DNA of 64,000 nucleotides from Candidatus Bodocaedibacter vickermanii. Its GTDB lineage: Bacteria > Pseudomonadota > Alphaproteobacteria > UBA6184. Of this stretch, positions 8,844 to 17,140 are shown in pieces. The stretch's first letter is position 1. Each line of letters starts with the position of its first letter. A model generated the notes under the pieces. That model did no database searches. It saw only the letters and a list, made by a program, of their open reading frames with translations, and was not told the origin of the DNA. A program made the translations under genes and the position numbers. The stretch is from the NCBI RefSeq assembly GCF_014896945.1, contig NZ_CP054719.1, positions 419,153-483,152 of the forward strand. The letters are read 5' to 3'.

Positions 8844-9314
8844 CTATTCCGCAGCGGGTTCTGTCGCTGGAGCTTCTTCTGCTACTGGAGCAGGCGCCGC
8901 TGCTGCTGCAGCTTTTGCTGCTTCTTTTGCAGCAATTTCAGCTTCTTTAGCCGCTATTGCAGCTGCTTCAGCCTTTGCTTTTGCTTCAGCTTCCATCTTC
9001 ATACGTTCTTGAGCTTTTGCTCTCGGTTGAGATTTCTTTGGTTGATCTGGACGCTCTACTGGCGCAATCAATTTAGCATTTGCTAAAAATAATTCAACGC
9101 GATCAGTAGGTTGAGCCCCCACAGACAACCAATACTTAATACGATCTTCAACTAAACGAATACGATCCTCGTGTTCTCTGGGTAACATTGGATTGTATGT
9201 TCCAACTTTTTCCACAAAACGACCATCGCGTGGAGATGTTGCTTCTGCAACAACGATACGATAGTATGGGCGCTTTTTTGCACCAGCACGGGCTAAACGA
9301 ATACGTAATGCCAT
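8844..9314 (-). CDS. rpsP: 30S ribosomal protein S16 with a long Ala/Lys/Glu tail
   Basis: The first 80 residues are a canonical S16 ([49 protein letters not shown]). The remaining 75 residues form an Ala/Lys/Glu helix followed by an Ala/Pro/Glu tail. Alphaproteobacterial S16 often has such extensions, but 156 residues is about twice the bacterial minimum. It is the first gene of the rpsP-rimM-trmD-rplS operon and follows ffh by 15 bp. Confidence 0.96.
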   Translation of the reverse strand: MALRIRLARAGAKKRPYYRIVVAEATSPRDGRFVEKVGTYNPMLPREHEDRIRLVEDRIKYWLSVGAQPTDRVELFLANAKLIAPVERPDQPKKSQPRAKAQERMKMEAEAKAKAEAAAIAAKEAEIAAKEAAKAAAAAAPAPVAEEAPATEPAAE

Positions 9315-9329
9315 CAGTTCTTACCTTTC

Positions 9330-10676
9330 TTACTTCATATTAAACAAACCTTTTAAACCAGCCTTCATCAAACCACTCATGCCCAGTTTCTTCATCCGTT
9401 TCATGACAGTTTCCATATCTTGATGCTGCTTTAAAAGGCGATTCACATCTTGAACTTCAACCCCAGATCCACCTGCAATTCTACGTTTCCGCGATGCATT
9501 CAGCAATTTAGGGTTCTTCCGTTCTTTTTGCGTCATCGAGCGAATAACCGCGATCTGACGATGAATCACTTTTTCATCGATCTTGGTCTCGTCAATTTTG
9601 TCTTTCAGTTTGGACATTCCTGGCAGCATATTCATAATGCCCCCAAAACCGCCCATCTTTAACATATTCGACAGCTGTTTTTCGAAATCGTTTAAATCAA
9701 ATAACCCTTTTTGCATCCGCTTTGCAAGGGCCTCTGATTCCTCTTGATCTAACGTTTCAGTAACGCGTTCAACCAAGCCAACGATATCCCCCATCCCTAA
9801 AATGCGATCTGCAATTCGGTTGGGGTCGAATAATTCTAATTCATGTAACTTTTCACCCACACTTAAAAAGCGAATGGGGCATCCAGTAACGGTACGAATG
9901 GACAATGCCGCTCCACCCCGTCCATCACCATCCACACGTGTTAACACAACGCCTGTAAGCGGAATGCGTTGTTTAAATGTTTCGGCAACTGCATAGGCCT
10001 CTTGACCAATTAAGCTGTCTGCCACAAACAATACCTCGTGGGGTGATGTCTTTTTTACAACGGTTTCCAGTTCCTGCATCAACGCATCGTCAATTTGCAA
10101 TCGACCTGCAGTATCCAGGATTAAAACGTCGTATCCTTCTTTTTTGGCTTTGGACAAGGCCTGTTCAGCAATCTGTACGGGCTTATCTGAATCATACCCA
10201 GCATACGTTACGCCGACCTGCTCTGCCAAAATCTTTAACTGCGCGCGGGCAGCCGGACGATACACGTCCAAAGATTCCATCAATATTTTTTTGTTAGAAA
10301 ATCGTTTTTGCAAATACATTGCAAGCTTACCTGAAAAGGTCGTCTTTCCAGAACCTTGCAATCCAGCCATTAAAATGACCGTCGGAATGTGCGTCAGCTT
10401 TAATTCTTGAGACTCACCCAACACATCAACCAAGGTATCATGGACAATTTTAACGACCATTTGTCCTGGCGTAATGCTTTTCAAGACATCTTGACCAATG
10501 GCTTTTTCCGTGGCTTTCGCAATAAAATCACGCACCACTGGCAATGCAACGTCGGCTTCTAATAACGCAATGCGAACCTCACGCATAGCACCTTTAACGT
10601 CATCTTCTGTCAAAGATCCACGGTTCTTTAATTTGTCCAGAATACTGGTTAATTTTTGCGACAAAGAGCCAAACAT
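9330..10676 (-). CDS. ffh: Signal recognition particle protein Ffh
   Basis: 448 residues. N domain, then the SRP GTPase: G1 GLQGSGKTT, G3 DTAGRL, G4 TRVDGD, and the Met-rich M domain near the C-terminus (GFGGIMNMLPGMSK, then RKRRIAGGSG, which binds 4.5S RNA, then MKRMKKLGMSGLMK). The ATG opening MFGSLSQKL is preferred over a TTG 15 bp upstream because it matches the family N-terminus. Ffh targets inner-membrane proteins co-translationally. Confidence 0.96.
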   Translation of the reverse strand: MFGSLSQKLTSILDKLKNRGSLTEDDVKGAMREVRIALLEADVALPVVRDFIAKATEKAIGQDVLKSITPGQMVVKIVHDTLVDVLGESQELKLTHIPTVILMAGLQGSGKTTFSGKLAMYLQKRFSNKKILMESLDVYRPAARAQLKILAEQVGVTYAGYDSDKPVQIAEQALSKAKKEGYDVLILDTAGRLQIDDALMQELETVVKKTSPHEVLFVADSLIGQEAYAVAETFKQRIPLTGVVLTRVDGDGRGGAALSIRTVTGCPIRFLSVGEKLHELELFDPNRIADRILGMGDIVGLVERVTETLDQEESEALAKRMQKGLFDLNDFEKQLSNMLKMGGFGGIMNMLPGMSKLKDKIDETKIDEKVIHRQIAVIRSMTQKERKNPKLLNASRKRRIAGGSGVEVQDVNRLLKQHQDMETVMKRMKKLGMSGLMKAGLKGLFNMK

Positions 10677-10894
10677 TTTTTCCCAACACAAAAGGCGCAG
10701 TGCGCAAAAACTTGCGGACTAACGCTAAACTGAGTCTTTATAGCACAGAATAAAGCGTAATACTATACAAAAATTAGGGGATTGTTAGAATAAATTAAAA
10801 TAAGATTGACTACTATTTTTATGACGCCGCTCATGCTCAGGGCTAAAAAAATTTACAACCCTGAAAGCGCAAGACCAGCTGATTTCCAAGCCTA

Positions 10895-11000
10895 TAGTAA
10901 AACTAATTTAATTTGAGTATAGGAACGAGACGGGACACGACTAAAATGTACATTAGCGACCTAGTGACGGACGCATCCTCACATTATAAGGAGTCACGCT
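10895..11000. repeat. Dispersed repeat family D, copy 1
   Basis: About 105 bp recognisably related (roughly three quarters of bases by eye) to the reverse complement of the segment at 46.5 kb. Shared landmarks are ACTAAAAxGTACATTAGC, then an AGTGACG segment, then ATTATAAxxAGTCA. The gap between ffh and the yjdM-like gene (about 330 bp) holds nothing else that I can identify; no 4.5S RNA is evident. Confidence 0.55.
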
Positions 11001-11005
11001 GTATA

Positions 11006-11341
11006 TCAAACCTTTTTCAAAAAGCATGCTTTTAACATAAACTGCCCACTGCTTGTTTTACAATCAACCTCATGATCGCCGCCAACAATGCGGATACCTT
11101 TAATCTTTGTTCCCACTTTTAAGTTAATCGACGATCCTTTTACTTTAAGATCTTTTATCAAAACAACATCATCACCGTCGTTTAAAACATTGCCATTGGC
11201 ATCTTTAATCGAAAGATCAGATTGGAACTCTTCATCTTGCTGGTAAACAGAGCGTTCATCCCCACAATCAGCACAGATCAGGAAATCACCATCTGGGTAA
11301 ATATTCGACATTCCACATTTAGAACAAGTTTGACTATCCAT
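11006..11341 (-). CDS. yjdM: YjdM/PhnA family zinc-ribbon protein
   Basis: 111 residues. The N-terminal zinc ribbon is formed by two CxxC pairs (TCSKCGM and ICADCGDE), followed by the SH3-like PhnA domain with VKDANGNVLNDGDDVV-like and KDLKVKGSSINLKVGTKIK motifs (about residues 48-80), and a VGGDHEVDCK close. The family was once linked to phosphonate use, but its real role is unknown. Length and motifs fit the family fully. It stands alone between two repeat-bearing gaps. Confidence 0.88.
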   Translation of the reverse strand: MDSQTCSKCGMSNIYPDGDFLICADCGDERSVYQQDEEFQSDLSIKDANGNVLNDGDDVVLIKDLKVKGSSINLKVGTKIKGIRIVGGDHEVDCKTSSGQFMLKACFLKKV

Positions 11342-11399
11342 AACTCTCTCTTTAAATATTTTTTTTGATTATACGCCTAATGGGGCTCAGTTGCAAAAA

Positions 11400-11580
11400 A
11401 AAGGTATTTGGAATTAAGTTTACACCCGTGAGCTTTGAATTAGACGAGAAGGGAGGAATGAGACAAGACAAAACCGACAGTTACACTTACAAAGACTACA
11501 ACTGTTGGCTTTACTTACCTTGTTGAAAGCACGACACTGCATCTATAAGGATTTCACAGTTTAAAAAAATTGAAAATGCT
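11400..11580. other. Intergenic region, possible degenerate family D copy
   Basis: About 265 bp with no ORF of note. A stretch beginning GGAATGAGACAAGAC resembles GGAACGAGACGGGAC of the family D copy at 10.9 kb, and both end in a TATAAGGA-like segment. The likeness is weak and the call tentative. Confidence 0.25.
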
Positions 11581-11606
11581 GAACTATTACAAAGTTGAGA
11601 TCCCCG

Positions 11607-12122
11607 TCATGACGATGGTTCAAACGACCAACATTTGGATATTCTGGGGGCTCGTGGCGATTTCATTAACTCTGTTAATGCCCATACCAAGGCATCTACA
11701 CGATCTGGTGATTTTCCGGATCCAGACATAAATCTGCACATCTGCTGCTCTAATTCTGGGAATGCCCGGGTATGAAATATTTTTTTCTGCTCATATAACA
11801 TGGCAACGGGTTCAGCTCGACACCTCTTGCTTTTGGTGGCTCTAACTGCTTTAAATCGCAAGGTTGGATCAGCCGCTCTCAACACCGTTTCAACCAAATC
11901 ACCGCCTTGATTCACTTCTGCTACAACATAATGAGCCTGATACTGATGGTATGCTTTTACCACTCGATCAGCCCACTGAGCGGGCGATCCTTTGTGACTA
12001 ACATCATCGATGACATATCCAAACCCATCGACTCCTTTTCCAACGACAACAATGCCTGTTTCGTCACTGTTTGATCCACTGGTAACGGCGGGATCAACCC
12101 CAATAATAATTTTTGTGTACAT
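11607..12122 (-). CDS. Large terminase, C-terminal nuclease part (split gene)
   Basis: 171 residues that correspond to the RNase H-like nuclease domain of phage/GTA large terminases. Visible motifs: IIIGVDPAVTSG, DETGIVVVG, VVAEVNQGGDLVE, KRCRAEPVAMLYEQ and PDRVDALVWALTEL, which carry the acidic metal-binding residues. The ATG chosen has a TAGGAG site 8 nt upstream, so the fragment has its own translation start. In intact homologues this domain directly continues the ATPase domain, which here is a separate gene 450 bp upstream. It is either a working split terminase or a decaying one. The GTA-like sequence suggests a gene transfer agent or prophage relic. Confidence 0.82.
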   Translation of the reverse strand: MYTKIIIGVDPAVTSGSNSDETGIVVVGKGVDGFGYVIDDVSHKGSPAQWADRVVKAYHQYQAHYVVAEVNQGGDLVETVLRAADPTLRFKAVRATKSKRCRAEPVAMLYEQKKIFHTRAFPELEQQMCRFMSGSGKSPDRVDALVWALTELMKSPRAPRISKCWSFEPSS

Positions 12123-12143
12123 GTATATTCTCCTAAATTGCAA

Positions 12144-12355
12144 CGGTGCGCTGCCAGCGTCACGTTGCTTTATAATCCGTGTCAGATCACATCGGATCTA
12201 ACCTACTGGATGCAACGTCACGTTGCTTTATAATCCGTGTCAGACCACATCGGATCTAACCTAATGGGTGCAACGGCACGTTGCTTTATAATCCGTGTCA
12301 GACCACATCGGATCTAACCTAATGGGTCCAGCGTCACGCTGGCAACCGCAGGTTA
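12144..12355. repeat. Palindromic repeat family A, tandem array (three 58-bp units plus flanking hairpin modules)
   Basis: Three consecutive 58-bp units start at 12167, 12225 and 12283. Each contains TATAATCCGTGTCAGA, a CACATCGGATCTAACC segment and a terminal hairpin module: GCAACG-TCA-CGTTGC, GCAACG-GCA-CGTTGC, and CCAGCG-TCA-CGCTGG in the last. An additional AACC-TGC-GGTT module follows. The array lies exactly between the two terminase pieces, and its right end is translated as the last residues of the 85-residue ORF. Confidence 0.9.
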
Positions 12356-12591
12356 CCTAATGATTGCACCATTTTTTCCAATTCTTCATCAGACATTTCT
12401 TCAAAGTTGACCAGAGGCGTTTGATGTTTTGAAGTTGCTTGTTTAGCTTTAATGCAGGCTTCTACTACTTTTAATGCCAGCGCAAAATTCTTGCTACGCA
12501 GCGCCGATTGATAGATAAAATCCAAGTGATTAAAAATGTCTTCTTTTAATGCTTTTTGTGGCTTTTGTTTTGCTTTTAATGGCGTGTTCAT
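12334..12591 (-). CDS. Small ORF between the terminase parts
   Basis: 85 residues, Lys-rich and helical (KEDIFNHLDFIYQSALRSK, EMSDEELEKMVQSLG). It might be a small terminase-like or DNA-packaging partner, but there is no firm match. It has a strong AGGAGGT site formed by the last codons of the upstream ATPase gene, and its ATG starts 1 bp after that stop. The last six residues and the stop codon (NLRLPA then TGA) are encoded by the palindromic repeat modules, so the natural C-terminus was probably replaced by a repeat insertion. Confidence 0.6.
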   Translation of the reverse strand: MNTPLKAKQKPQKALKEDIFNHLDFIYQSALRSKNFALALKVVEACIKAKQATSKHQTPLVNFEEMSDEELEKMVQSLGNLRLPA

Positions 12592-12592
12592 A

Positions 12593-13366
12593 TTATACCT
12601 CCTGTGGTTGTTGATATTGGATCATGGATCGAGTCCACAATGATCCTTGATTATCGATCAAAAGATGACCGTATAATTCTTGAGCTGCTAAGTGAGTTTG
12701 CGTGTAATGCGAATGCATTAAATCGATAAAGTCTTTCGCCAAATTATCGGCATTGTCAAAGGTACTGCCGCGGGTTATCACAGTATCTGCCCGTTGATTT
12801 AACCGTTCTAATAATTCCGATGGTCTGGGCGTTGTGGTAATAATACATTTCGGAGCCTTTCCAAGTCGCAACCCCAACATTAACTGATCCCAGGTGGCTT
12901 CAGCCGTACGAAATTTAGCCAGCTCATCAATCCACGCAGCATCAAATTGCGGTCCTCGTAAATTCTCATAGGATTCTGCTGAATAGAGTTCTGCGACAGC
13001 ACCATTTGACCATACTAAGCGTTGTTTGCTGCGTTCATAAACGGGACCTTCCCCTGGGGGATAACACTGCAACAGCCCGCTGATCCCCTCGACCATGACC
13101 TGTTCAGCATTCAAAATATTATCCCCGATCAAGGCAATCCGTCGATATTGTCCAGAATCCACCCAGTGACGAATGGTTTCAGCACCGGTTCGTGTTTTTC
13201 CGAATCCTCGACCTGCCATAATCAACCAAATACGCCAATCACCTTTTGGAATTAATTGCTCAGGTCGGGCGTGCAGCTGCCAGTTATAGCGCTCTTTTGA
13301 AGTGCGACGTCGTTCTAATTCATGTTGAAAATGCGTAATTAATTGAGTAAGCAACTGTATGTTCAT
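12593..13366 (-). CDS. Large terminase, N-terminal ATPase part (split gene)
   Basis: 257 residues containing the packaging ATPase: Walker A AGRGFGKTRTGAE (about residue 51), a Walker B-like AAWIDELAKF, and the coupling motif TTTPRPSELL. The protein ends (LWTRSMIQYQQ) exactly where intact GTA/phage terminases lead into the nuclease domain. The nuclease is encoded separately downstream, so the family's usual 420-450 residues are shared between two genes. GGGAGA is the ribosome site. No portal, capsid or protease genes follow within the window, so this is an isolated remnant or domesticated pair. Confidence 0.88.
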   Translation of the reverse strand: MNIQLLTQLITHFQHELERRRTSKERYNWQLHARPEQLIPKGDWRIWLIMAGRGFGKTRTGAETIRHWVDSGQYRRIALIGDNILNAEQVMVEGISGLLQCYPPGEGPVYERSKQRLVWSNGAVAELYSAESYENLRGPQFDAAWIDELAKFRTAEATWDQLMLGLRLGKAPKCIITTTPRPSELLERLNQRADTVITRGSTFDNADNLAKDFIDLMHSHYTQTHLAAQELYGHLLIDNQGSLWTRSMIQYQQPQEV

Positions 13367-13381
13367 CTAAAGTCTCCCTAT

Positions 13382-13404
13382 AAAAAAAGCCCCCAATTGG
13401 GGGC
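13382..13404 (-). terminator. Rho-independent terminator
   Basis: Minus-strand hairpin GCCCCC-AATT-GGGGGC followed by seven T residues. It ends the 137-residue secreted-protein gene and isolates the terminase genes from it. Confidence 0.9.
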
Positions 13405-13428
13405 GTGTTAACGATATCGTAATAATAA

Positions 13429-13842
13429 TTATTTCCGTAGATCATCATCAGGCAATTCATGGTCTTCAGTCTCGGAATCTCCTACAGTTGACGCCCCCTC
13501 ACTTGCTAAAAGCTTACCGCTTGCAAAGCCAGCACCTCTTAATGCAAGGGCACATCTACCTGCAGAAAGGGGATGAGGCTCAGTTCCACCTGCATTAGCG
13601 GTTCGCCCGATATTAAGACTTCGCACCAATGATCTATCCGGACGCGCAGCATCGGGGTGTTCACCTCCCTCATCTGCAGTTTCACGCGCCGCTGCAGCTT
13701 GCAATCGATTCCCATGTCCAACGGCAGGCAACAGCCTTCTATCACCGGCGCTTTGACTATCCCCTCCCGTAAGGTCAGAAGCACAGTACCTATCTAGACA
13801 GGTCGCCCCCAAAACCAGCATGATTTTTAAACACGTATTCAT
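13429..13842 (-). CDS. Secreted hypothetical protein
   Basis: 137 residues. A short signal peptide (MNTCLKIMLVLGATC, cleavage near YCA-SD) is followed by a Gly/Arg/Ala/Asp-rich chain without regular secondary structure and an acidic end (DSETEDHELPDDDLRK). The AAGGAAG site supports the ATG, and the terminator 25 bp after the stop supports a real gene. No family recognised. Confidence 0.6.
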   Translation of the reverse strand: MNTCLKIMLVLGATCLDRYCASDLTGGDSQSAGDRRLLPAVGHGNRLQAAAARETADEGGEHPDAARPDRSLVRSLNIGRTANAGGTEPHPLSAGRCALALRGAGFASGKLLASEGASTVGDSETEDHELPDDDLRK

Positions 13843-13873
13843 TATTACTTCCTTTTCTATTTATAATACAAAA

Positions 13874-13895
13874 CAAGCCCCCAAATGGGAGCTTG
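13874..13895 (-). terminator. Rho-independent terminator
   Basis: Minus-strand hairpin CAAGCTCCC-ATTT-GGGGGCTTG (one G·U-type mismatch) followed by TTTTG, downstream of the acidic secreted protein. Confidence 0.75.
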
Positions 13896-13930
13896 CTTTG
13901 ACGTTGAATTTTAATTATTTTCGCAGCCAA

Positions 13931-14641
13931 TTAATTGCTATTTGGCAATTCTGGAGCATCCTCTCTCTCACCAGAACTATCGCCATCTACGCCATCGGCA
14001 TCAGATTCAGATCCATCTGCAGCTGGAACTGTAGCAGCTGTTCCGGCATCAGCAGATTCTGCACTCTCCTCGTCAGAGTCAGCTTCTCTAGCAACGGAAC
14101 GTAATCCATCAGGCTTGCGCACTTTCTTTTTCTTGACGGGAACAACTTCTGCAGCGCCTTCTTCAGCTGTTTCTACTTCCCCGACTATTTCTGTCATCTC
14201 GCGTGCCATTCCTGCATCATCTTCTGCTGCATGCGTCGTAGCACCCTCTTCGGATGTATTAATCTCAACAGCGGCTGGTGGTGCCAAGACATCTGCATTA
14301 GCTTCAGAAACATCTGCAGCGCCTTCTTCGGCTGTACTAACTTCAGGAACATCTGCCGCTGCGGCAGCTGCAACCAACACATCTGATTCAACCCCAACTG
14401 CAGGTGATTCTGCTGCCGGAAATCCACCACCAGCCCAGGAAGAAACAGGCATCTCAGCTGTATCAAGAGTCATATTTGCAAGCGGATCAGCAACTTCAAC
14501 AACTGAGCCACCACCAAAAACTGTATCCGCAGTGGATGTAATGCCGTCATCAGAACAAGGAACAGCTAAAACGCCCTCAGCAGCGTGCGTTACTCCAAAT
14601 GCAAGAGCCAATGAACTTAACGTCAATAAATATTTTTTCAT
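13931..14641 (-). CDS. Acidic Ala/Glu/Ser-rich secreted protein
   Basis: 236 residues. Signal peptide MKKYLLTLSSLALAFGVTHA, then low-complexity acidic sequence with imperfect repeats of the type TAEEGAADV, one basic island (VPVKKKKVRKPDG, about residue 165) and an Asp/Ser-rich tail. Probably disordered. Its signal peptide and about 90 bp of upstream DNA are shared with the 71-residue gene that precedes it, so the two arose by duplication. The plus-strand frame across it is a composition artefact. Function unknown. Confidence 0.65.
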   Translation of the reverse strand: MKKYLLTLSSLALAFGVTHAAEGVLAVPCSDDGITSTADTVFGGGSVVEVADPLANMTLDTAEMPVSSWAGGGFPAAESPAVGVESDVLVAAAAAADVPEVSTAEEGAADVSEANADVLAPPAAVEINTSEEGATTHAAEDDAGMAREMTEIVGEVETAEEGAAEVVPVKKKKVRKPDGLRSVAREADSDEESAESADAGTAATVPAADGSESDADGVDGDSSGEREDAPELPNSN

Positions 14642-14763
14642 TTTTATTTTCCTTATTGTTATTACCTTTATAACGGTATCACTGTTATATAATCCGCGTC
14701 AAGAATTGCTAATAGATCAACAGCAGCTTCTGCTTCTTTGCCTACGTTCTCTTTTTATTCATC

Positions 14764-14979
14764 CTATTCTTCTTGCATCATGGGTGAGACTTCAGGCTCA
14801 TTTTCTTCTTTTTCCAAAAAATCAAAATCAATCTCTTGAACCGCAGGATCCCCAGCAGGGCTACTTGGAAGGATGAAGTCAACCTCAATAAAGCTTGCAG
14901 GGCATGTAACCCCTATGGCCGCGCACGTCACTTCTAATGCAAAAACCAACGCACTTAACGTCAACAAATATTTTTTCAT
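14764..14979 (-). CDS. Small secreted acidic protein, paralogue of the next gene
   Basis: 71 residues. The signal peptide MKKYLLTLSALVFALEVTCA is nearly the same as that of the acidic 236-residue protein, and the upstream regions share TTATTACC, TATAACGGTATCACT and TATATAATCC blocks. The mature part (about 50 residues) is short and acidic, ending EVSPMMQEE. It could be an intact mini-protein or a duplicate that lost its 3' part. Confidence 0.5.
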   Translation of the reverse strand: MKKYLLTLSALVFALEVTCAAIGVTCPASFIEVDFILPSSPAGDPAVQEIDFDFLEKEENEPEVSPMMQEE

Positions 14980-15071
14980 TTTGATTTCCTTTATTGTTAT
15001 TACCCTTATAACGGTATCACTATTATATAATCCACGTTAAGAGCGTGCTAATAGATCAACAGCGACAACAC

Positions 15072-16046
15072 TTAAAAATCTAAGACGAAATCAATGCTTG
15101 AATTCCAATCAATATGAGACATAACCACACCAAAAACCAGGCGCGAACTCACTGATGGGCACACAGAACATCCAACCCCTATCGCTGAAACTGGGGTTAG
15201 ACTTAATATCGTTGATGCAACAACATACCCCTGAATCCCAGATTCGTTGTTATACATTGAATACTTTAATGAGGCTGCATTAATATGTTTGCTATCTTTT
15301 ACCCCGTATAGGTGTTGTATAGATAAGTCTAAGGCGCTGTGATCAAATATGCTGAGTGTTTTCCCCACATGCGCACTCATCGTTGTATCCACGCCAACAC
15401 GACGTTTAGCCACCTGCATATGCCAATGATCCGTCGTATTATATCTCACATATCGATTGAATGCTGTTGCAGCATAAGCCATCCCTGCCCCAGAGTTATA
15501 AGCACTTAACTCTTGTTGAACACCTGAAAACAACAGGTTCAATGAACTTAAATCTCCAACAATAATATCATTATTGCCCATATTTACCGGCACAGGTCGC
15601 ACAGCTATTTCAGGACCTGTTGTTGATTTTATCACGGCCACAACTTGATTACCTAAAACCTCTAAGCTCACCGTATATCCAATTGGAGCTATCACCTTGG
15701 GCAATCCATTTTGAATTATTTTATCCGCCTGAACTAACGTGAAACGTTTTTCTTCCGTCAACAAATCCAATGTTTGTAATGAAATTTTATACGTATCAGC
15801 GCTTGATATATTAAATTGAGTCACACGTTGAATAGGATCAGAACTAAATAAATCCACATCAAATTCATGAAACAAAGGGGATGATCTCATGGTTTCAAGA
15901 TCTATGCCTAATGGAGACTTATGAGTGTCAGTAGTAGAAGCTCCACCATCTAATTCTTCAGCGCCGCCATCGCCTAAATCAGAATTCGAAGTGCCACCGC
16001 ACCCACATATTAATAAGGCTATCAGCCCTGCATACCACCGATTCAT
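15072..16046 (-). CDS. Predicted lipoprotein
   Basis: 324 residues. Type II signal peptide with lipobox-like LLICGC (residues 11-16), then a Gly/Asp/Ser linker (TSNSDLGDGGAEELDGG) and a folded domain of about 270 residues with alternating strands (ITPVSAIGVGCSVCPS near the C-terminus, with a CSVC pair). The AAGGAG site lies before the ATG. Probably an outer-membrane lipoprotein facing the periplasm or outside. No family recognised. Confidence 0.68.
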   Translation of the reverse strand: MNRWYAGLIALLICGCGGTSNSDLGDGGAEELDGGASTTDTHKSPLGIDLETMRSSPLFHEFDVDLFSSDPIQRVTQFNISSADTYKISLQTLDLLTEEKRFTLVQADKIIQNGLPKVIAPIGYTVSLEVLGNQVVAVIKSTTGPEIAVRPVPVNMGNNDIIVGDLSSLNLLFSGVQQELSAYNSGAGMAYAATAFNRYVRYNTTDHWHMQVAKRRVGVDTTMSAHVGKTLSIFDHSALDLSIQHLYGVKDSKHINAASLKYSMYNNESGIQGYVVASTILSLTPVSAIGVGCSVCPSVSSRLVFGVVMSHIDWNSSIDFVLDF

Positions 16047-16266
16047 ATAAAAAACTCCTTATATGATCAGGGTACCTACAGAATCTTAAAAAACTCTAAA
16101 GATCAAAAATAAAAACGCAGCGCTAAAAATCCCTACCTCGCCCGCAAGCAACCGAGTGTTACGGATTTTTTCCTTCGAACCGCACCGCTTAATATTTATG
16201 GATTTTATTTACTGCTTTCCATCTTGGGAGCACGCTCCCACGTTTTACGCGAAGCGCTATAAAAAA

Positions 16267-16290
16267 ATGAGCCCCGAAGAGCCCATTTGT
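16267..16290 (-). terminator. Terminator of secreted paralogue 1
   Basis: Minus-strand hairpin ATGGGCTC-TTC-GGGGCTCAT followed by TTTTTTT. The roughly 290-bp gap beyond it to the lipoprotein gene holds one further perfect hairpin, GGGAGCACGCTCCC near 16.23 kb, and no gene. Confidence 0.7.
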
Positions 16291-16336
16291 AATTTTGATA
16301 AATAGATTATATCAAATGATGCGCTTAAGTCAATAC

Positions 16337-16963
16337 TTATTTTCGCTCATCCCCTAGTTCTTCATCAAACATTGCACGCAGCTCTTCGACTCGATCGGGA
16401 CGAACAAACATCAATAGTTGACGAGCATTCCTAGCCCCAACCGTACGTTCGAACTCCCCCATATTCTCTCTTGCTAACTTTAATTCTTCTTCAAACGTTA
16501 ACGAAGATCGAACAGCTTTTACAATTGGATTCATAAGCTCCTCTGGTGTCAATTGCGTGGTAATTGGTAAGTTAGTCGCAAGATTAAAAACACTCTCTCC
16601 ATCGCCAGGCTGACTAGGACACTCTTTAGTCCGACTGACAAGGAACAAGTCAAACTTTAACACCCCTGCGCTATCTACAGTAAATTGTTGATGGGCAAAT
16701 AGATCCTCATCAACAAGCTGCCTAACCTCAAAATCTCTATCAGCAGTTACATCTTTAAGCTTATCATTTGTGAATGAGCATAACGTCCATTCCCGTCCGC
16801 TCTTGTTAACAGGCCCAACAAACAGCTCCATAACCTCTTCTACAGAAAACTCACCCGGCGTCGGTATCCCCGCCCAATCAGATTCGGTAAAGCTAGCAGC
16901 TGCAGCATTTACAGCATGCCCACCCACGATAATGGCAATCATTACTAGTAATTTTTTCAACAT
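16337..16963 (-). CDS. Secreted protein, paralogue 1 of a three-member tandem family
   Basis: 208 residues. The start is the ATG with TGGAG 7 nt upstream (an ATG 12 bp earlier is less well placed). Signal peptide MLKKLLVMIAIIVGGHAVNA. The mature domain starts FTESDWAGIPTPGEFSVEEV and contains GREWTL, FAHQQFTVDSAGVL, PITTQLTPEELMNPIVKAV and the C-terminal GARNARQLLMFVRPDRVEE. Two further copies lie at 18.0-19.4 kb. Clearly a real, exported family; function unknown. Confidence 0.72.
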   Translation of the reverse strand: MLKKLLVMIAIIVGGHAVNAAAASFTESDWAGIPTPGEFSVEEVMELFVGPVNKSGREWTLCSFTNDKLKDVTADRDFEVRQLVDEDLFAHQQFTVDSAGVLKFDLFLVSRTKECPSQPGDGESVFNLATNLPITTQLTPEELMNPIVKAVRSSLTFEEELKLARENMGEFERTVGARNARQLLMFVRPDRVEELRAMFDEELGDERK

Positions 16964-17140
16964 GACATTCTCCATAAAGTTTTACTATCTCAGATGTATG
17001 GATAGGGGCAAATCAGAACAATGTCAATAATTTTTTCAACCTGCGTCTACTGTAAATCATAAACCATTTGTTAACCTTTGTTGTACTAAAGTCATGCTGC
17101 TCATGAATTCATTTAAAATAATCAAAAACAAGGAACAAAA

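Noticed and set aside
8769..9086. Cys/Ser/Phe-rich plus-strand frame
   Set aside because: Antisense of the Ala/Lys/Glu tail of S16; composition artefact.
10677..10691. TTG start adding five residues to Ffh
   Set aside because: The family N-terminus starts with MFGSLSQKL; the added residues have no support.
10740..11000. 4.5S RNA gene next to ffh
   Set aside because: Looked for the conserved GGAA-tetraloop domain and a long helix; not found.
12167..12340. Regular 58-bp tandem repeats as a CRISPR array
   Set aside because: There are no variable spacers between the repeats, the units directly adjoin, and the same sequence is dispersed across the window; no cas genes.
13935..14876. A 313-codon plus-strand frame rich in Ser/Ala/Thr
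   Set aside because: It is antisense to the acidic secreted protein, lacks a ribosome site and mirrors that gene's GCx/GAx composition; the minus-strand gene has signal peptide, ribosome site and terminator.
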